From positions 1-42,622 of the forward strand of contig CALGTV010000059.1 of NCBI GenBank assembly GCA_937902395.1: a DNA stretch of 42,622 nucleotides, read 5' to 3'. Each line of letters begins with the position of its first letter. The first letter of the stretch is position 1. The notes under the pieces are model-generated. The model was not told the origin of the DNA, did no database searches, and saw only the letters and a program-made list of their open reading frames with translations. Origin of the DNA: an uncultured Ruminococcus sp. (lineage in GTDB: Bacteria > Bacillota > Clostridia > Oscillospirales > Ruminococcaceae). Of the stretch, positions 36,363-42,622 are shown piece after piece. A program made the translations under genes and the position numbers.

Positions 36363-36391
36363 AACAAAAAAAGGGGAGCGAACTGCTCCCC
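36363..36391 (-). terminator. Terminator of the late operon
   Basis: GGGGAGC-AGTTC-GCTCCCC on the minus strand followed by TTTTTTTG. It closes the lysis genes and insulates the early promoter beyond. Confidence 0.9.
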
Positions 36392-36410
36392 GAACACACC
36401 CCAACGATTA

Positions 36411-36683
36411 TTAACCTTTTGCCTTGTCGATAACAAGTTTGAGAAGTGCCATACCGATATTCACGGCGCAAGGCACTACGAACAGGTCACGGATTTTGCA
36501 CCAGCCGCTCTCGTTGGGCGCATCCTTCTTACACTCGTCCACGATAGCATCTGCAATCGGCTGAATGAACGCAATGCCCTCATCACCGAGCCAATCGACA
36601 AAACGAGCTTTCAAATCCTGGCCTACTTCTTCGACTTTAAGAGCCTCAACAATCGAATCACGAATTTCTACCCATTTGCTCAT
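36411..36683 (-). CDS. Hypothetical lysis-module protein
   Basis: About 90 aa: MSKWVEIRDSIVEALKVEEVGQDLKARFVDWLGDEGIAFIQPIADAIVDECK..., then 'SGWCKIRDLFVVPCAVNIGMALLKLVIDKAKG'. The C-terminal stretch is hydrophobic enough to touch membrane. It is the last gene of the late operon after the amidase. It may help lysis, but this is unproven. ATG 36683 follows AAAGGAGCGTG. Confidence 0.6.
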   Translation of the reverse strand: MSKWVEIRDSIVEALKVEEVGQDLKARFVDWLGDEGIAFIQPIADAIVDECKKDAPNESGWCKIRDLFVVPCAVNIGMALLKLVIDKAKG

Positions 36684-36698
36684 AATCAACACGCTCCT

Positions 36699-37304
36699 TT
36701 ACTTCTCGCTATTGCCCTGCCACAAGTTACGATACCAGTTCGCCTTACCCCTCAGCACGTTACCGCCTGTCCGTGGGTCGTTGTAATCTTTAATGAAGCA
36801 AGGGCTTTCATCAGTAGCAAGATACTGCAAGTCCCATCTTTCGCATGTAGTCAAGCATCCGTATTCTTCATGCGGGTAAATGCCATCCACGTTATCCGCA
36901 GCTTCGCCATGAGTCATTACATGGTTGATGTCAATCGTCAGCCATAGCCCATCAGCTACCGCAACGATAGCCTGCGCCATTGCTTCAATCTGCGCATCGG
37001 TTGGTGGTTCATCGCCCAGGTCGGCACTTGTAGCACCTGCACAACAAGCAAGCGTAATGCCAACGCTACCGCTATTACGTTTCCACGTGTGAGCAAGCAC
37101 TTCATCGAGGGGAGAATCCACATAGATTTTGCCGTCATAATCAATGGCTACATGATAGTCATTGAGGTAATACTGGCCGTAATGCCCTGCCGTCCAATGC
37201 AGATAGATTTTAGGCTCACGCCCGTATGCTTCTGCCTGCGCCCAAATAGACTCACGCGCATCGCTTGCCATCTGGCGCAGTTCGTCAATCGTTACCTGTT
37301 GCAT
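36699..37304 (-). CDS. N-acetylmuramoyl-L-alanine amidase (endolysin)
   Basis: 201 aa. Amidase_2/PGRP-type fold: 'KIYLHWTAGHYGQYYLNDYHVAIDYDGKIY' with the first zinc His in LHWTAG, 'SGSVGITLACCAGA', 'INHVMTHGEAAD' with a second His, and 'CERWDL' with a third ligand candidate. It cleaves the bond between muramic acid and the stem peptide. No separate cell-wall-binding repeat is apparent. It lies directly after the holin and a small gene, the usual lysis cassette order. Confidence 0.9.
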   Translation of the reverse strand: MQQVTIDELRQMASDARESIWAQAEAYGREPKIYLHWTAGHYGQYYLNDYHVAIDYDGKIYVDSPLDEVLAHTWKRNSGSVGITLACCAGATSADLGDEPPTDAQIEAMAQAIVAVADGLWLTIDINHVMTHGEAADNVDGIYPHEEYGCLTTCERWDLQYLATDESPCFIKDYNDPRTGGNVLRGKANWYRNLWQGNSEK

Positions 37305-37470
37305 GATTATCCCCCTTTACCACCAATTCATCATTATCGTCAAACATCGGCAACTGTACGCCGTTTGTGTCGGTCAGATACTCCCACGCATCCGGCAGAT
37401 ATGACTCGACAAATAATAACTGCTGTTTCAAATCAAGCCCTTTTAGTGCTTTGAGCGTTATCTGCTCCAC
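37285..37470 (-). CDS. Hypothetical small protein between holin and endolysin
   Basis: About 61 aa: (M)EQITLKALKGLDLKQQLLFVESYLPDAWEYLTDTNGVQLPMFDDNDELVVKGDN... GTG 37470 is chosen because GAAGGTGCG lies upstream, just after the holin stop; ATG 37491 is an alternative. Not recognised; acidic. It overlaps the amidase start by 20 bases. Confidence 0.55.
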   Translation of the reverse strand: MEQITLKALKGLDLKQQLLFVESYLPDAWEYLTDTNGVQLPMFDDNDELVVKGDNHATGND

Positions 37471-37471
37471 G

Positions 37472-37924
37472 TTACGCACCTTCTTTTTCATGCGCCAACT
37501 GCTCGAGTTTGTCTTTGATGGCTTTTGGTATCGGTACGCCACAATGTGACAGGTTTTCTGTGATAGACAATCCCTCGTTACCCAATAGCGCATACGTTAC
37601 CAACAGACAAAATATATTTTGTCCAATCGCTAAGTCCAAATAGTGAGCAAATACGACAAACGTAATGAGAGCTAGCTTTTTGACGATACCTCGCAAACCG
37701 CGCTTGCTCGATAACTTAGCTTTTGGTTTCATGTACGCCGCCATCACGCCTGTGATGTAGTCGATTAGCATAAACATAGCTAGGGCTGTTAATGCGTCAT
37801 TCCATGCGCCGAAAAGAAATGTGACCATTGTCCCGAACACTCCTGTAATTCCTCCCCACGCCACTTCCATACGGCATGGAATCAATGATTTTATTATTGT
37901 CTCAACCTCTTGCAATACCCCCAC
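37472..37924 (-). CDS. Phage holin (toxin secretion/phage lysis family)
   Basis: 150 aa. Hydrophobic helices at about 22-42, 45-63 and 85-118, with 'LIDYITGVMAAYMKPKAKLSSKRGLRGIVKKLALITFVVFAHYLD'. This is the pattern of the holin_4/TcdE-type family (D.itGv...... K.SSk.g..Gi.kK). It opens the membrane at a set time to release the endolysin. The start is ATG 37924, with a ribosome site in GGGGGTGGGGG. A perfect UUCG hairpin terminator lies immediately upstream. Confidence 0.9.
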   Translation of the reverse strand: MGVLQEVETIIKSLIPCRMEVAWGGITGVFGTMVTFLFGAWNDALTALAMFMLIDYITGVMAAYMKPKAKLSSKRGLRGIVKKLALITFVVFAHYLDLAIGQNIFCLLVTYALLGNEGLSITENLSHCGVPIPKAIKDKLEQLAHEKEGA

Positions 37925-37928
37925 CCCC

Positions 37929-37954
37929 TTAAAACGGGCTGACGAATCAGCCCG
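37929..37954 (-). terminator. UUCG-loop terminator upstream of holin
   Basis: CGGGCTGA-TTCG-TCAGCCCG followed by TTTT on the minus strand: a perfect 8-bp stem with a stable tetraloop. Its position inside the late operon would reduce lysis-gene transcription. Confidence 0.85.
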
Positions 37955-38033
37955 CTAAACTAACATACATACCCCCGCACGCCAGCACCGCGAGCACTAC
38001 GCTGATAATGCGTTCACGCTTTGTCGGTTTCAT
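37947..38033 (-). CDS. Tiny membrane protein
   Basis: 28 aa: MKPTKRERIISVVLAVLACGGMYVSLAG. A basic N-terminus, then a transmembrane helix (about residues 9-26). The stop lies in the terminator stem. The ATG is inside the end of the zinc-ribbon gene, and AAGGAGCAG lies upstream. Its position next to the holin suggests an anti-holin or lysis modulator. Confidence 0.5.
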   Translation of the reverse strand: MKPTKRERIISVVLAVLACGGMYVSLAG

Positions 38034-38169
38034 CGGTCTGCTCCTTGGTGGTCGGTTCGGGCTGTGGCTTGTACCTGACGCACTTCGGATTTGTGCAGTA
38101 CCAACGCTTATCATCTTCGCTGTACCACATATCGTGGGCGCAACGGTTGCAATATTTTTTCTTTGCCAT
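38014..38169 (-). CDS. Small zinc-ribbon protein
   Basis: 51 aa: MAKKKYCNRCAHDMWYSEDDKRWYCTNPKCVRYKP... Two Cys pairs (CNRC and CTNPKC) form a ribbon; the tail is acidic and polar. ATG 38169 follows GGGGAGGGC. The function is unknown. Confidence 0.6.
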   Translation of the reverse strand: MAKKKYCNRCAHDMWYSEDDKRWYCTNPKCVRYKPQPEPTTKEQTDETDKA

Positions 38170-38171
38170 GA

Positions 38172-38501
38172 TTAGCCCTCCCCTACGATTCGCTCATAAT
38201 CATCATCATATTGGTTATCAAGTGCCTGCAAATCAGCTTTGAGGCTTTCCATCGTGTCAGTATCGCCATATACCTGCGCGGTCTGATATGCGGTCAGCAG
38301 TTCGGCTTTGTCGTCATTGTACTGCGCGTCAAGTGCTACAATTTTTTCGTCCGTGGTTGGTTCGGGCGTTACGTTCTCGCAAACCTCATAATAACTGCCT
38401 TTATCTTCGATATGTGCATTGTTCGCAGTGCACCATTGCGCTGTTGCGGTATACTGCGCCATATCGTCAGCGTTGTTTTTGTTGATTTTTTTCCCTATCA
38501 T
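38172..38501 (-). CDS. Hypothetical tail-fibre-associated protein
   Basis: About 109 aa. An N-terminal 'MAQYTATAQWCTANNAHIEDKGSYYEVCEN' and a helical C-terminal part (DEKIVALDAQYNDDKAELLTAYQTAQVYGD...). The position right after the fibre gene and the layout (short beta start, then a helix-hairpin) suggest a fibre-assembly helper or DUF4376-type protein. Low certainty. ATG 38501 follows AAGAGGTG. Confidence 0.5.
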   Translation of the reverse strand: MIGKKINKNNADDMAQYTATAQWCTANNAHIEDKGSYYEVCENVTPEPTTDEKIVALDAQYNDDKAELLTAYQTAQVYGDTDTMESLKADLQALDNQYDDDYERIVGEG

Positions 38502-38513
38502 TATCGTCACCTC

Positions 38514-39587
38514 TTATGATATTGCCCCTTGGCCTTCGACTTTCCACACTGCGTCACCGAATCCATATGTGGGGTCGTATGATATGAATTGGTTAACATA
38601 GAACGATGTCGTTGAAGCTCTATTATATGTCGGCGAGTTCGCATTGACCATAATCTGATTTACGGCAATTTGACTGGCTATATAAGCGTTTGCTCCGCGC
38701 CGCGCTATGCTGACATTATATTTATCGTCCGCCATCGGTTTTAATAGATTGATAACAACATTGTCCGTATTGGTTGTATTTGTATATATACCGCCTTGCT
38801 CTACCCAACCGTCACTATAGACTCTATACCAATCGCCTGTAGTAGCGTCATAATAGCTATCGGTCAAATATCGTGGCGATACTGACTGTATTTTTGCTTC
38901 ACCAGCCGCTGACAAATTATCCAAATCGACATTAGCTTTTCCGCTAATATCCACGGGTGCAGGAATATCCGCCGTGCTTGCTACTACACGAATTGTCCAA
39001 ACTACTGTGCCGTCAGTTACGGTATCACCAATAACAGGTGACGTGATAACGAGGTCATTTGCGGAGGTTATGCCGCCTGTTGTGGCTTCAAGGTACCAGC
39101 CTGCAGGAAGTGCCGTCGAAAAAGCAATACTCCCAGTAGGGCAAGCTGTAGAACTCTGCCGATAACCAATACCGCCGTATGTGGCAATTTTGCGCAAAGC
39201 CCATGTTACTGTACCGTCAAGGATTCTCGCACCTTCCACGATAGGCGATGGGAGTGTAATATCATTAGCACTGCTAATGCCGCCAACGATGCACTCAATC
39301 ACCCAATTCATCGGCAAATCATCATATGTCAATATAGTTCCGGCAGTATATTCAGTATCTGGTTCTCGCTTTTGACTGCCACCACCAGCAATAGATTGTT
39401 CAACACTCACTAATCGCGTATTAAGTTCCTGCGCTTTCGTATCGGCGCGTCTTTGCAATGCGTCAAATTGTGCCGCTGTTGGTGGAATGTTGCCGACTGT
39501 TCCCCACCCATTTTGATAGTCATTGTCTGACCATGCGTACTGCTGGCTGGCATTTTGACCAAAAATCAAATCAAAGTTTTCTGCCAT
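38514..39587 (-). CDS. Tail fibre protein
   Basis: 357 aa. The N-terminal helical part joins the baseplate (GTVGNIPPTAAQFDALQRRADTKAQELNTRLV). Then come two similar ~70-residue beta repeats: 'YTAGTILTYDDLPMNWVIECIVGGISSANDITLPSPIVEGARILDGTVTWALRKIATYG' and 'PTGSIAFSTALPAGWYLEATTGGITSANDLVITSPVIGDTVTDGTVVWTIRVVA'. The C-terminal ~130 residues (YDATTGDWYRVYSDGWVEQGGIYTN...) are the receptor-side domain of many phage fibres. ATG 39587 follows GGAGGG. Confidence 0.8.
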   Translation of the reverse strand: MAENFDLIFGQNASQQYAWSDNDYQNGWGTVGNIPPTAAQFDALQRRADTKAQELNTRLVSVEQSIAGGGSQKREPDTEYTAGTILTYDDLPMNWVIECIVGGISSANDITLPSPIVEGARILDGTVTWALRKIATYGGIGYRQSSTACPTGSIAFSTALPAGWYLEATTGGITSANDLVITSPVIGDTVTDGTVVWTIRVVASTADIPAPVDISGKANVDLDNLSAAGEAKIQSVSPRYLTDSYYDATTGDWYRVYSDGWVEQGGIYTNTTNTDNVVINLLKPMADDKYNVSIARRGANAYIASQIAVNQIMVNANSPTYNRASTTSFYVNQFISYDPTYGFGDAVWKVEGQGAIS

Positions 39588-39605
39588 GATTAACCCTCCT
39601 TGAAA

Positions 39606-40481
39606 TTAAAATATCTGAGCAAATGAGCCTTGACCGAATCCGCGCGCCCCTGGCTGACCTAAGAAACCAAAATACGCTGCTGGATAGTAGGCTTTGTATT
39701 TTAAGCCTACGCCACCTGCGCGAATAACTAAGTCAACTGCATTAGCAAGGATTTTGTCACTATCTTGTAACTGCTTACCGATAGCAACGACAATATTTGC
39801 ATTGCCGACCTCTTCCATCACCACGGTAGGCGCGTTAAAAATAAATTTGAGACTTTGCAGAGTATCTTCTGCCGTACCGCGCGAGTTGTTCTTTCGCACT
39901 TTTTGCGCGAGTACCAGCTTGTATTCTGCGTCCTCTAAGATGTAGCTTGTCAGCGTTGTTTCATTGTTGCCTCTAAATCTAGCCTGACCGAATCCTTTAA
40001 CATTTGGCTGGCCTAAAAAGCCAAAAAATGGAATTGCAATGGCCTTATCAATCTGTCTGTTTCTGTCTACGATTTCGCCTATGCCGTCAAGCTGTACGCC
40101 CTCGCCTGTGTCAATCCACCGCTTGTTTTTGAGGTCATTCACCGCTTGATTGAGTTCGTCCATTTCTGCGCCCAATGCCGTGAGAATAGCACGTAAAACA
40201 GGCTTGTCGCTGTAGATTTTCCCGTCAATGATTTCCCATTGAAACTGTGAAATTAAATGTTGACGCATCCTGTCAGTGTGGTCGATTGTCGGCTCTGGTT
40301 CGGGGGCAGGTACTACGACAACACGCCGTGTACCGTATTCTTGTTCATCCACATCGGCAATATCGCGCCGCGTGCCGTACAGGTCGTAATCTTCGCCGGG
40401 CAAACGAAAGCGTCCCTCATTAAAAGTAAGTGCGTTTTTCTGCCCATTGAAGCCGAACCACATAATTGAGTAGTCTTGCAT
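39606..40481 (-). CDS. DUF2612-type baseplate/tail protein (tail protein I-like)
   Basis: 291 aa. 'MRQHLISQFQWEIIDGKIYSDKPVLRAILTALGAEMDELNQAVNDLKNKRWIDTGEGVQLDGIGEIVDRNRQI' is the DUF2612 pattern. A motif of the type 'FGFLGQP...GFGQ' occurs near the middle (FFGFLGQPNVKGFGQARF) and again at the end (YFGFLGQPGARGFGQGSF); the N-terminus has a weaker 'WFGFNGQ'. It follows the J-like protein and precedes the fibre, the place of Mu gp48/P2 I. ATG 40481 follows the previous gene closely. Confidence 0.85.
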   Translation of the reverse strand: MQDYSIMWFGFNGQKNALTFNEGRFRLPGEDYDLYGTRRDIADVDEQEYGTRRVVVVPAPEPEPTIDHTDRMRQHLISQFQWEIIDGKIYSDKPVLRAILTALGAEMDELNQAVNDLKNKRWIDTGEGVQLDGIGEIVDRNRQIDKAIAIPFFGFLGQPNVKGFGQARFRGNNETTLTSYILEDAEYKLVLAQKVRKNNSRGTAEDTLQSLKFIFNAPTVVMEEVGNANIVVAIGKQLQDSDKILANAVDLVIRAGGVGLKYKAYYPAAYFGFLGQPGARGFGQGSFAQIF

Positions 40482-40484
40482 GGG

Positions 40485-40907
40485 TTACGCACCCCCACTC
40501 GGGACGGTACGCCCCCATACTCTAAGGCTAACAGATGTATCGACCACATTACCCTCTGTGCCGTCCGTGCTGGCCTTAAGCCACAAGACGCGGTTTGTAC
40601 TGCCAATAACATTACTAAGCGTCAACGATGGCGTATATGTTGCGGTTTCGGCTAGTTCCTCAGTCGGGTATAACGCCCCGTCTGCCACGCTCCATCTTGC
40701 CGCCGTAGTACCGACAAATGATACCTCCCAATCGCCTGTGGTCATGTAGCCATCATCACAACGTAGCGCGACTTTTACAAGCGAGTGATTAGCCGTGCCA
40801 GTATTGACAATGGCGTTAATCGGGATTGTCGCGGCAGGGATTGGCACAACCGCGCCATCCGTGCCGCCCGGTGTTGGATTGTTTGTTACTAATCTCAAAT
40901 GCCCCAT
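40485..40907 (-). CDS. Hypothetical baseplate/tail beta-sandwich protein
   Basis: 140 aa. It contains 'LRLVTNNPTPGGTDGAVV...' and Ser/Thr/Val-rich strands ending 'STNRVLWLKASTDGTEGNVVDTSVSLRVWGRTVPSGGA'. No family is recognised, but it lies between baseplate J and the DUF2612 gene, so it is probably a baseplate accessory or adhesin. ATG 40907 follows AAGGTGGTGA. Confidence 0.6.
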   Translation of the reverse strand: MGHLRLVTNNPTPGGTDGAVVPIPAATIPINAIVNTGTANHSLVKVALRCDDGYMTTGDWEVSFVGTTAARWSVADGALYPTEELAETATYTPSLTLSNVIGSTNRVLWLKASTDGTEGNVVDTSVSLRVWGRTVPSGGA

Positions 40908-40919
40908 ATCATCACCACC

Positions 40920-42353
40920 TTATTCGCTAATCGTTACGGATATATTCGCCGCGTCAAATGTAGCTAATGACCGTGCGTCAATCTCTATATTGTCGGTGCT
41001 CCAAGTTTCGCCGTCCGTAGAGCCGCGAATCTCCATATAGCCAACCGCGCCACTAGTCGCATTGTAGACAGTGCCGTAGAACGACTGCAATATAACATCC
41101 TGCCCCACGGTCAGCCCTGCGCCTTGGTTGACAATCGCCGACTGAATAAGCGTAATCGCCGCGCCGGACAGTTCTTTCTCGGGGTTAGCGGTAACGGTAA
41201 TCTGCAAGTAGATAGGTACTTCGGTCGGACGATTGAAGCGCATTATATGGGGTATGCCCTGCGAATCGTTGACCGTGACCGTCTGACTGCCGTATGTCGT
41301 TATACCGCCTGCATGAGTGCGCCAAATAGTTGCGCCGATATCCTGCGGAGAGCCACCTGCGACTACCGCCTCAATACTGTGAGGGGGTCTGCCGTCTGCA
41401 TCCGTTTCGTCTGTGTCGTTCTCGTAGACAATGGCAAAAGTTACGCCGTCCGTCTGTATGAGTGCCGCCCTAATAGCTTCAACCATTGCGCTGGCTCTAT
41501 CGTACACACTCGCGCCCCACCGCTGACGAAGGGAAATGTCTGTTTCAGCATCGCGACCGACAACCGCCACCACGTTGTTTTCTACGCTGTCCCATCCTGC
41601 ATAAGATGTAACAATCTGCGTAATACTGCCGATATTCGGGGATAATGCGCCCACCGTGTCGGCTTTGAAATTAAACGGAGAGCCGATAGTGGACAATGTG
41701 AGATTATCGCCGGGGATAACATTCATCGTCTGCGCTTGGTCATTCATCGTGATGAGTAGCGCGTCATTATTAACCGCCATTGTCCTATCTGTGAAGCTGA
41801 ACAATGCAGACAAGCTGACTAATACGCTAGTTGCAGTATCACCGCTGACCGCCGTGTATGTCTGCGTAACACCGTCAATCGTCAGCGCATAGCTTGTACC
41901 CTCTGCGACCGCCCCTGACAGTTTCACGCCCACAACACAAGCCCTAGCTGAATCAATCTGAGCATACACATCAGTACAGCTATATGTATTCGTGCCATCT
42001 GTAATCTGGGCATTATACGGGATTTCTGTACCGTTGACGCCAAAGCACGTTGCAACAAGTGTCGTATATTCAGCGTCAATAAGCTGTATACCTGCAAGCC
42101 CTGCCGCATTGCTAAGACTCACGCCCTGCGCCGTGCTTGGGTACATTGCATTGTAGCCGTTTTCTGCCTGTTCCCAAAGGTCAGCGATTTCAAATGAGAA
42201 CACACCGACAATCTGACCAAGAACGCTATTCGACTGAATCTGTGTTTTAAGCCCAAGCGTGTCAGATATTCGGGCATTGATAGACTGCAAAATTTCTGGT
42301 AGCCGTTTTCGCTTGAATCCTGTTGCAGATAAGCCGTATTTAATCTCTGCCAT
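40920..42353 (-). CDS. Baseplate J-like protein
   Basis: About 477 aa. 'MAEIKYGLSATGFKRKRLPEILQSINARISDTLGLKTQIQSNSVLGQIVGVFSFEIADLWEQAENGYNAMYPSTAQGVSLSNAAGLAGI' is the Baseplate_J start. It has an inserted beta domain (about residues 125-220), then 'GWDSVENNVVAVVGRDAETDISLRQRWGASVYDRASAMVEAIRAALIQTDGV', typical of Mu gp47/P2 J family wedges. ATG 42353 follows AAGGAGGTG, 4 bases after the gp46 stop region. Confidence 0.9.
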   Translation of the reverse strand: MAEIKYGLSATGFKRKRLPEILQSINARISDTLGLKTQIQSNSVLGQIVGVFSFEIADLWEQAENGYNAMYPSTAQGVSLSNAAGLAGIQLIDAEYTTLVATCFGVNGTEIPYNAQITDGTNTYSCTDVYAQIDSARACVVGVKLSGAVAEGTSYALTIDGVTQTYTAVSGDTATSVLVSLSALFSFTDRTMAVNNDALLITMNDQAQTMNVIPGDNLTLSTIGSPFNFKADTVGALSPNIGSITQIVTSYAGWDSVENNVVAVVGRDAETDISLRQRWGASVYDRASAMVEAIRAALIQTDGVTFAIVYENDTDETDADGRPPHSIEAVVAGGSPQDIGATIWRTHAGGITTYGSQTVTVNDSQGIPHIMRFNRPTEVPIYLQITVTANPEKELSGAAITLIQSAIVNQGAGLTVGQDVILQSFYGTVYNATSGAVGYMEIRGSTDGETWSTDNIEIDARSLATFDAANISVTISE

Positions 42354-42355
42354 CG

Positions 42356-42622
42356 TCACACCTCCTTGTTATACCCTAAAATTGCCTTGTCAGTAACTAA
42401 GCCATAGTCTGTGTCAGCAGTATATTCAACAAGCAAACTTCTCTCGCGCTGGTCGAAAGTTAGCGTCATATCGGTGACTGCTTTCACGCCCTCCACACTT
42501 TGAATCTGCTCTGTAAGTATCTGCCTGATATGAGCCATGTTCGGCTGTTTGACAAGGATATATTCAAGATATGGCACACCCTCGGTGGTATTCAGAAACC
42601 ACTCCCCAAGCCAAAAGCGGAG
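42356..42622 (-). CDS. Mu gp46-like baseplate protein, 3' part (enters from window end)
   Basis: About 88 codons are visible: 'LRFWLGEWFLNTTEGVPYLEYILVKQPNMAHIRQILTEQIQSVEGVKAVTDMTLTFDQRERSLLVEYTADTDYG...' to the stop at 42356. The block 'LGEWfl....GvPyle.il' is the GP46/DUF2634 signature. The N-terminus is the fragment at 1-73, so the gene is interrupted by the window edges. The stop overlaps the baseplate J start region. Confidence 0.85.
   Translation of the reverse strand, partial: LRFWLGEWFLNTTEGVPYLEYILVKQPNMAHIRQILTEQIQSVEGVKAVTDMTLTFDQRERSLLVEYTADTDYGLVTDKAILGYNKEV

Noticed and set aside
1..42622. tRNA or rRNA genes
   Set aside because: No cloverleaf-like sequence with a T-loop GTTCGANTC pattern or rRNA segment was noticed on either strand; a tRNAscan run would be needed to exclude weak cases.

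Overview
The window is almost all of one tailed-phage genome (42.6 kb), and nearly every gene is on the minus strand. The structural set is that of a contractile-tailed (myovirus) phage with Mu-like tail genes: DUF1073-type portal, Mu-F-like head protein, DUF2213 scaffold/protease, DUF2184 capsid, DUF3383 sheath, DUF3277-like tube, chaperone with -1 frameshift, tape measure, protein D, gp45-like spike, gp46, baseplate J and DUF2612. Consensus AGGAGG ribosome sites and TTGACA/TATAAT promoters point to a Bacillota (Firmicutes) host, perhaps a gut Negativicute or Clostridium; the genus cannot be fixed from sequence alone. No integrase, excisionase, tRNA or CRISPR array was seen. The gp46 gene starts at base 73 and runs off the left end, while its 3' part enters at the right end, so the molecule is circular or circularly permuted with only a short piece missing.

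Layout, in transcription order (right to left): (1) an early operon from a consensus promoter with paired operator-like sites (36299-36338) through small proteins to 34531. (2) A 470-base control region (34059-34530) with a leftward promoter for a Cro-like gene and a divergent rightward promoter for what looks like a ~285-nt structured RNA. (3) A second early operon (34058 to 29049): small membrane proteins, Gp157, ERF recombinase, HNH nuclease and SSB, with two HNH homing endonucleases inserted at gene junctions; it ends in a terminator. (4) A third operon from 28838: Cro-like protein, replication initiator carrying 22-bp iterons, helicase-loader-like protein, then many small accessory genes including a tandemly duplicated MazG-like module, DUF3310, DUF1064, a Lar-like protein and a possible late regulator, ending at a terminator (18637-18667). 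(5) The late operon: ParB-like protein, ABC ATPase, GNAT, formyltransferase, small Cys protein, terminases, head, tail and baseplate, across the window ends to tail fibre, holin and amidase, ending at a strong terminator (36363-36391).

The most unusual part is the block upstream of the terminases: a ParB-like domain protein, an ABC ATPase/GNAT pair that reads as one fused protein split by an eight-G tract, and a formyltransferase lacking the usual catalytic Asn. I infer a DNA (or other macromolecule) modification system related to Mu Mom-type acyl modification, possibly phase-variable. Other highlights are the plus-strand RNA(s), the endonuclease insertion that separates a nuclease gene from its start codon, and a lambda-O-like origin inside the initiator gene.
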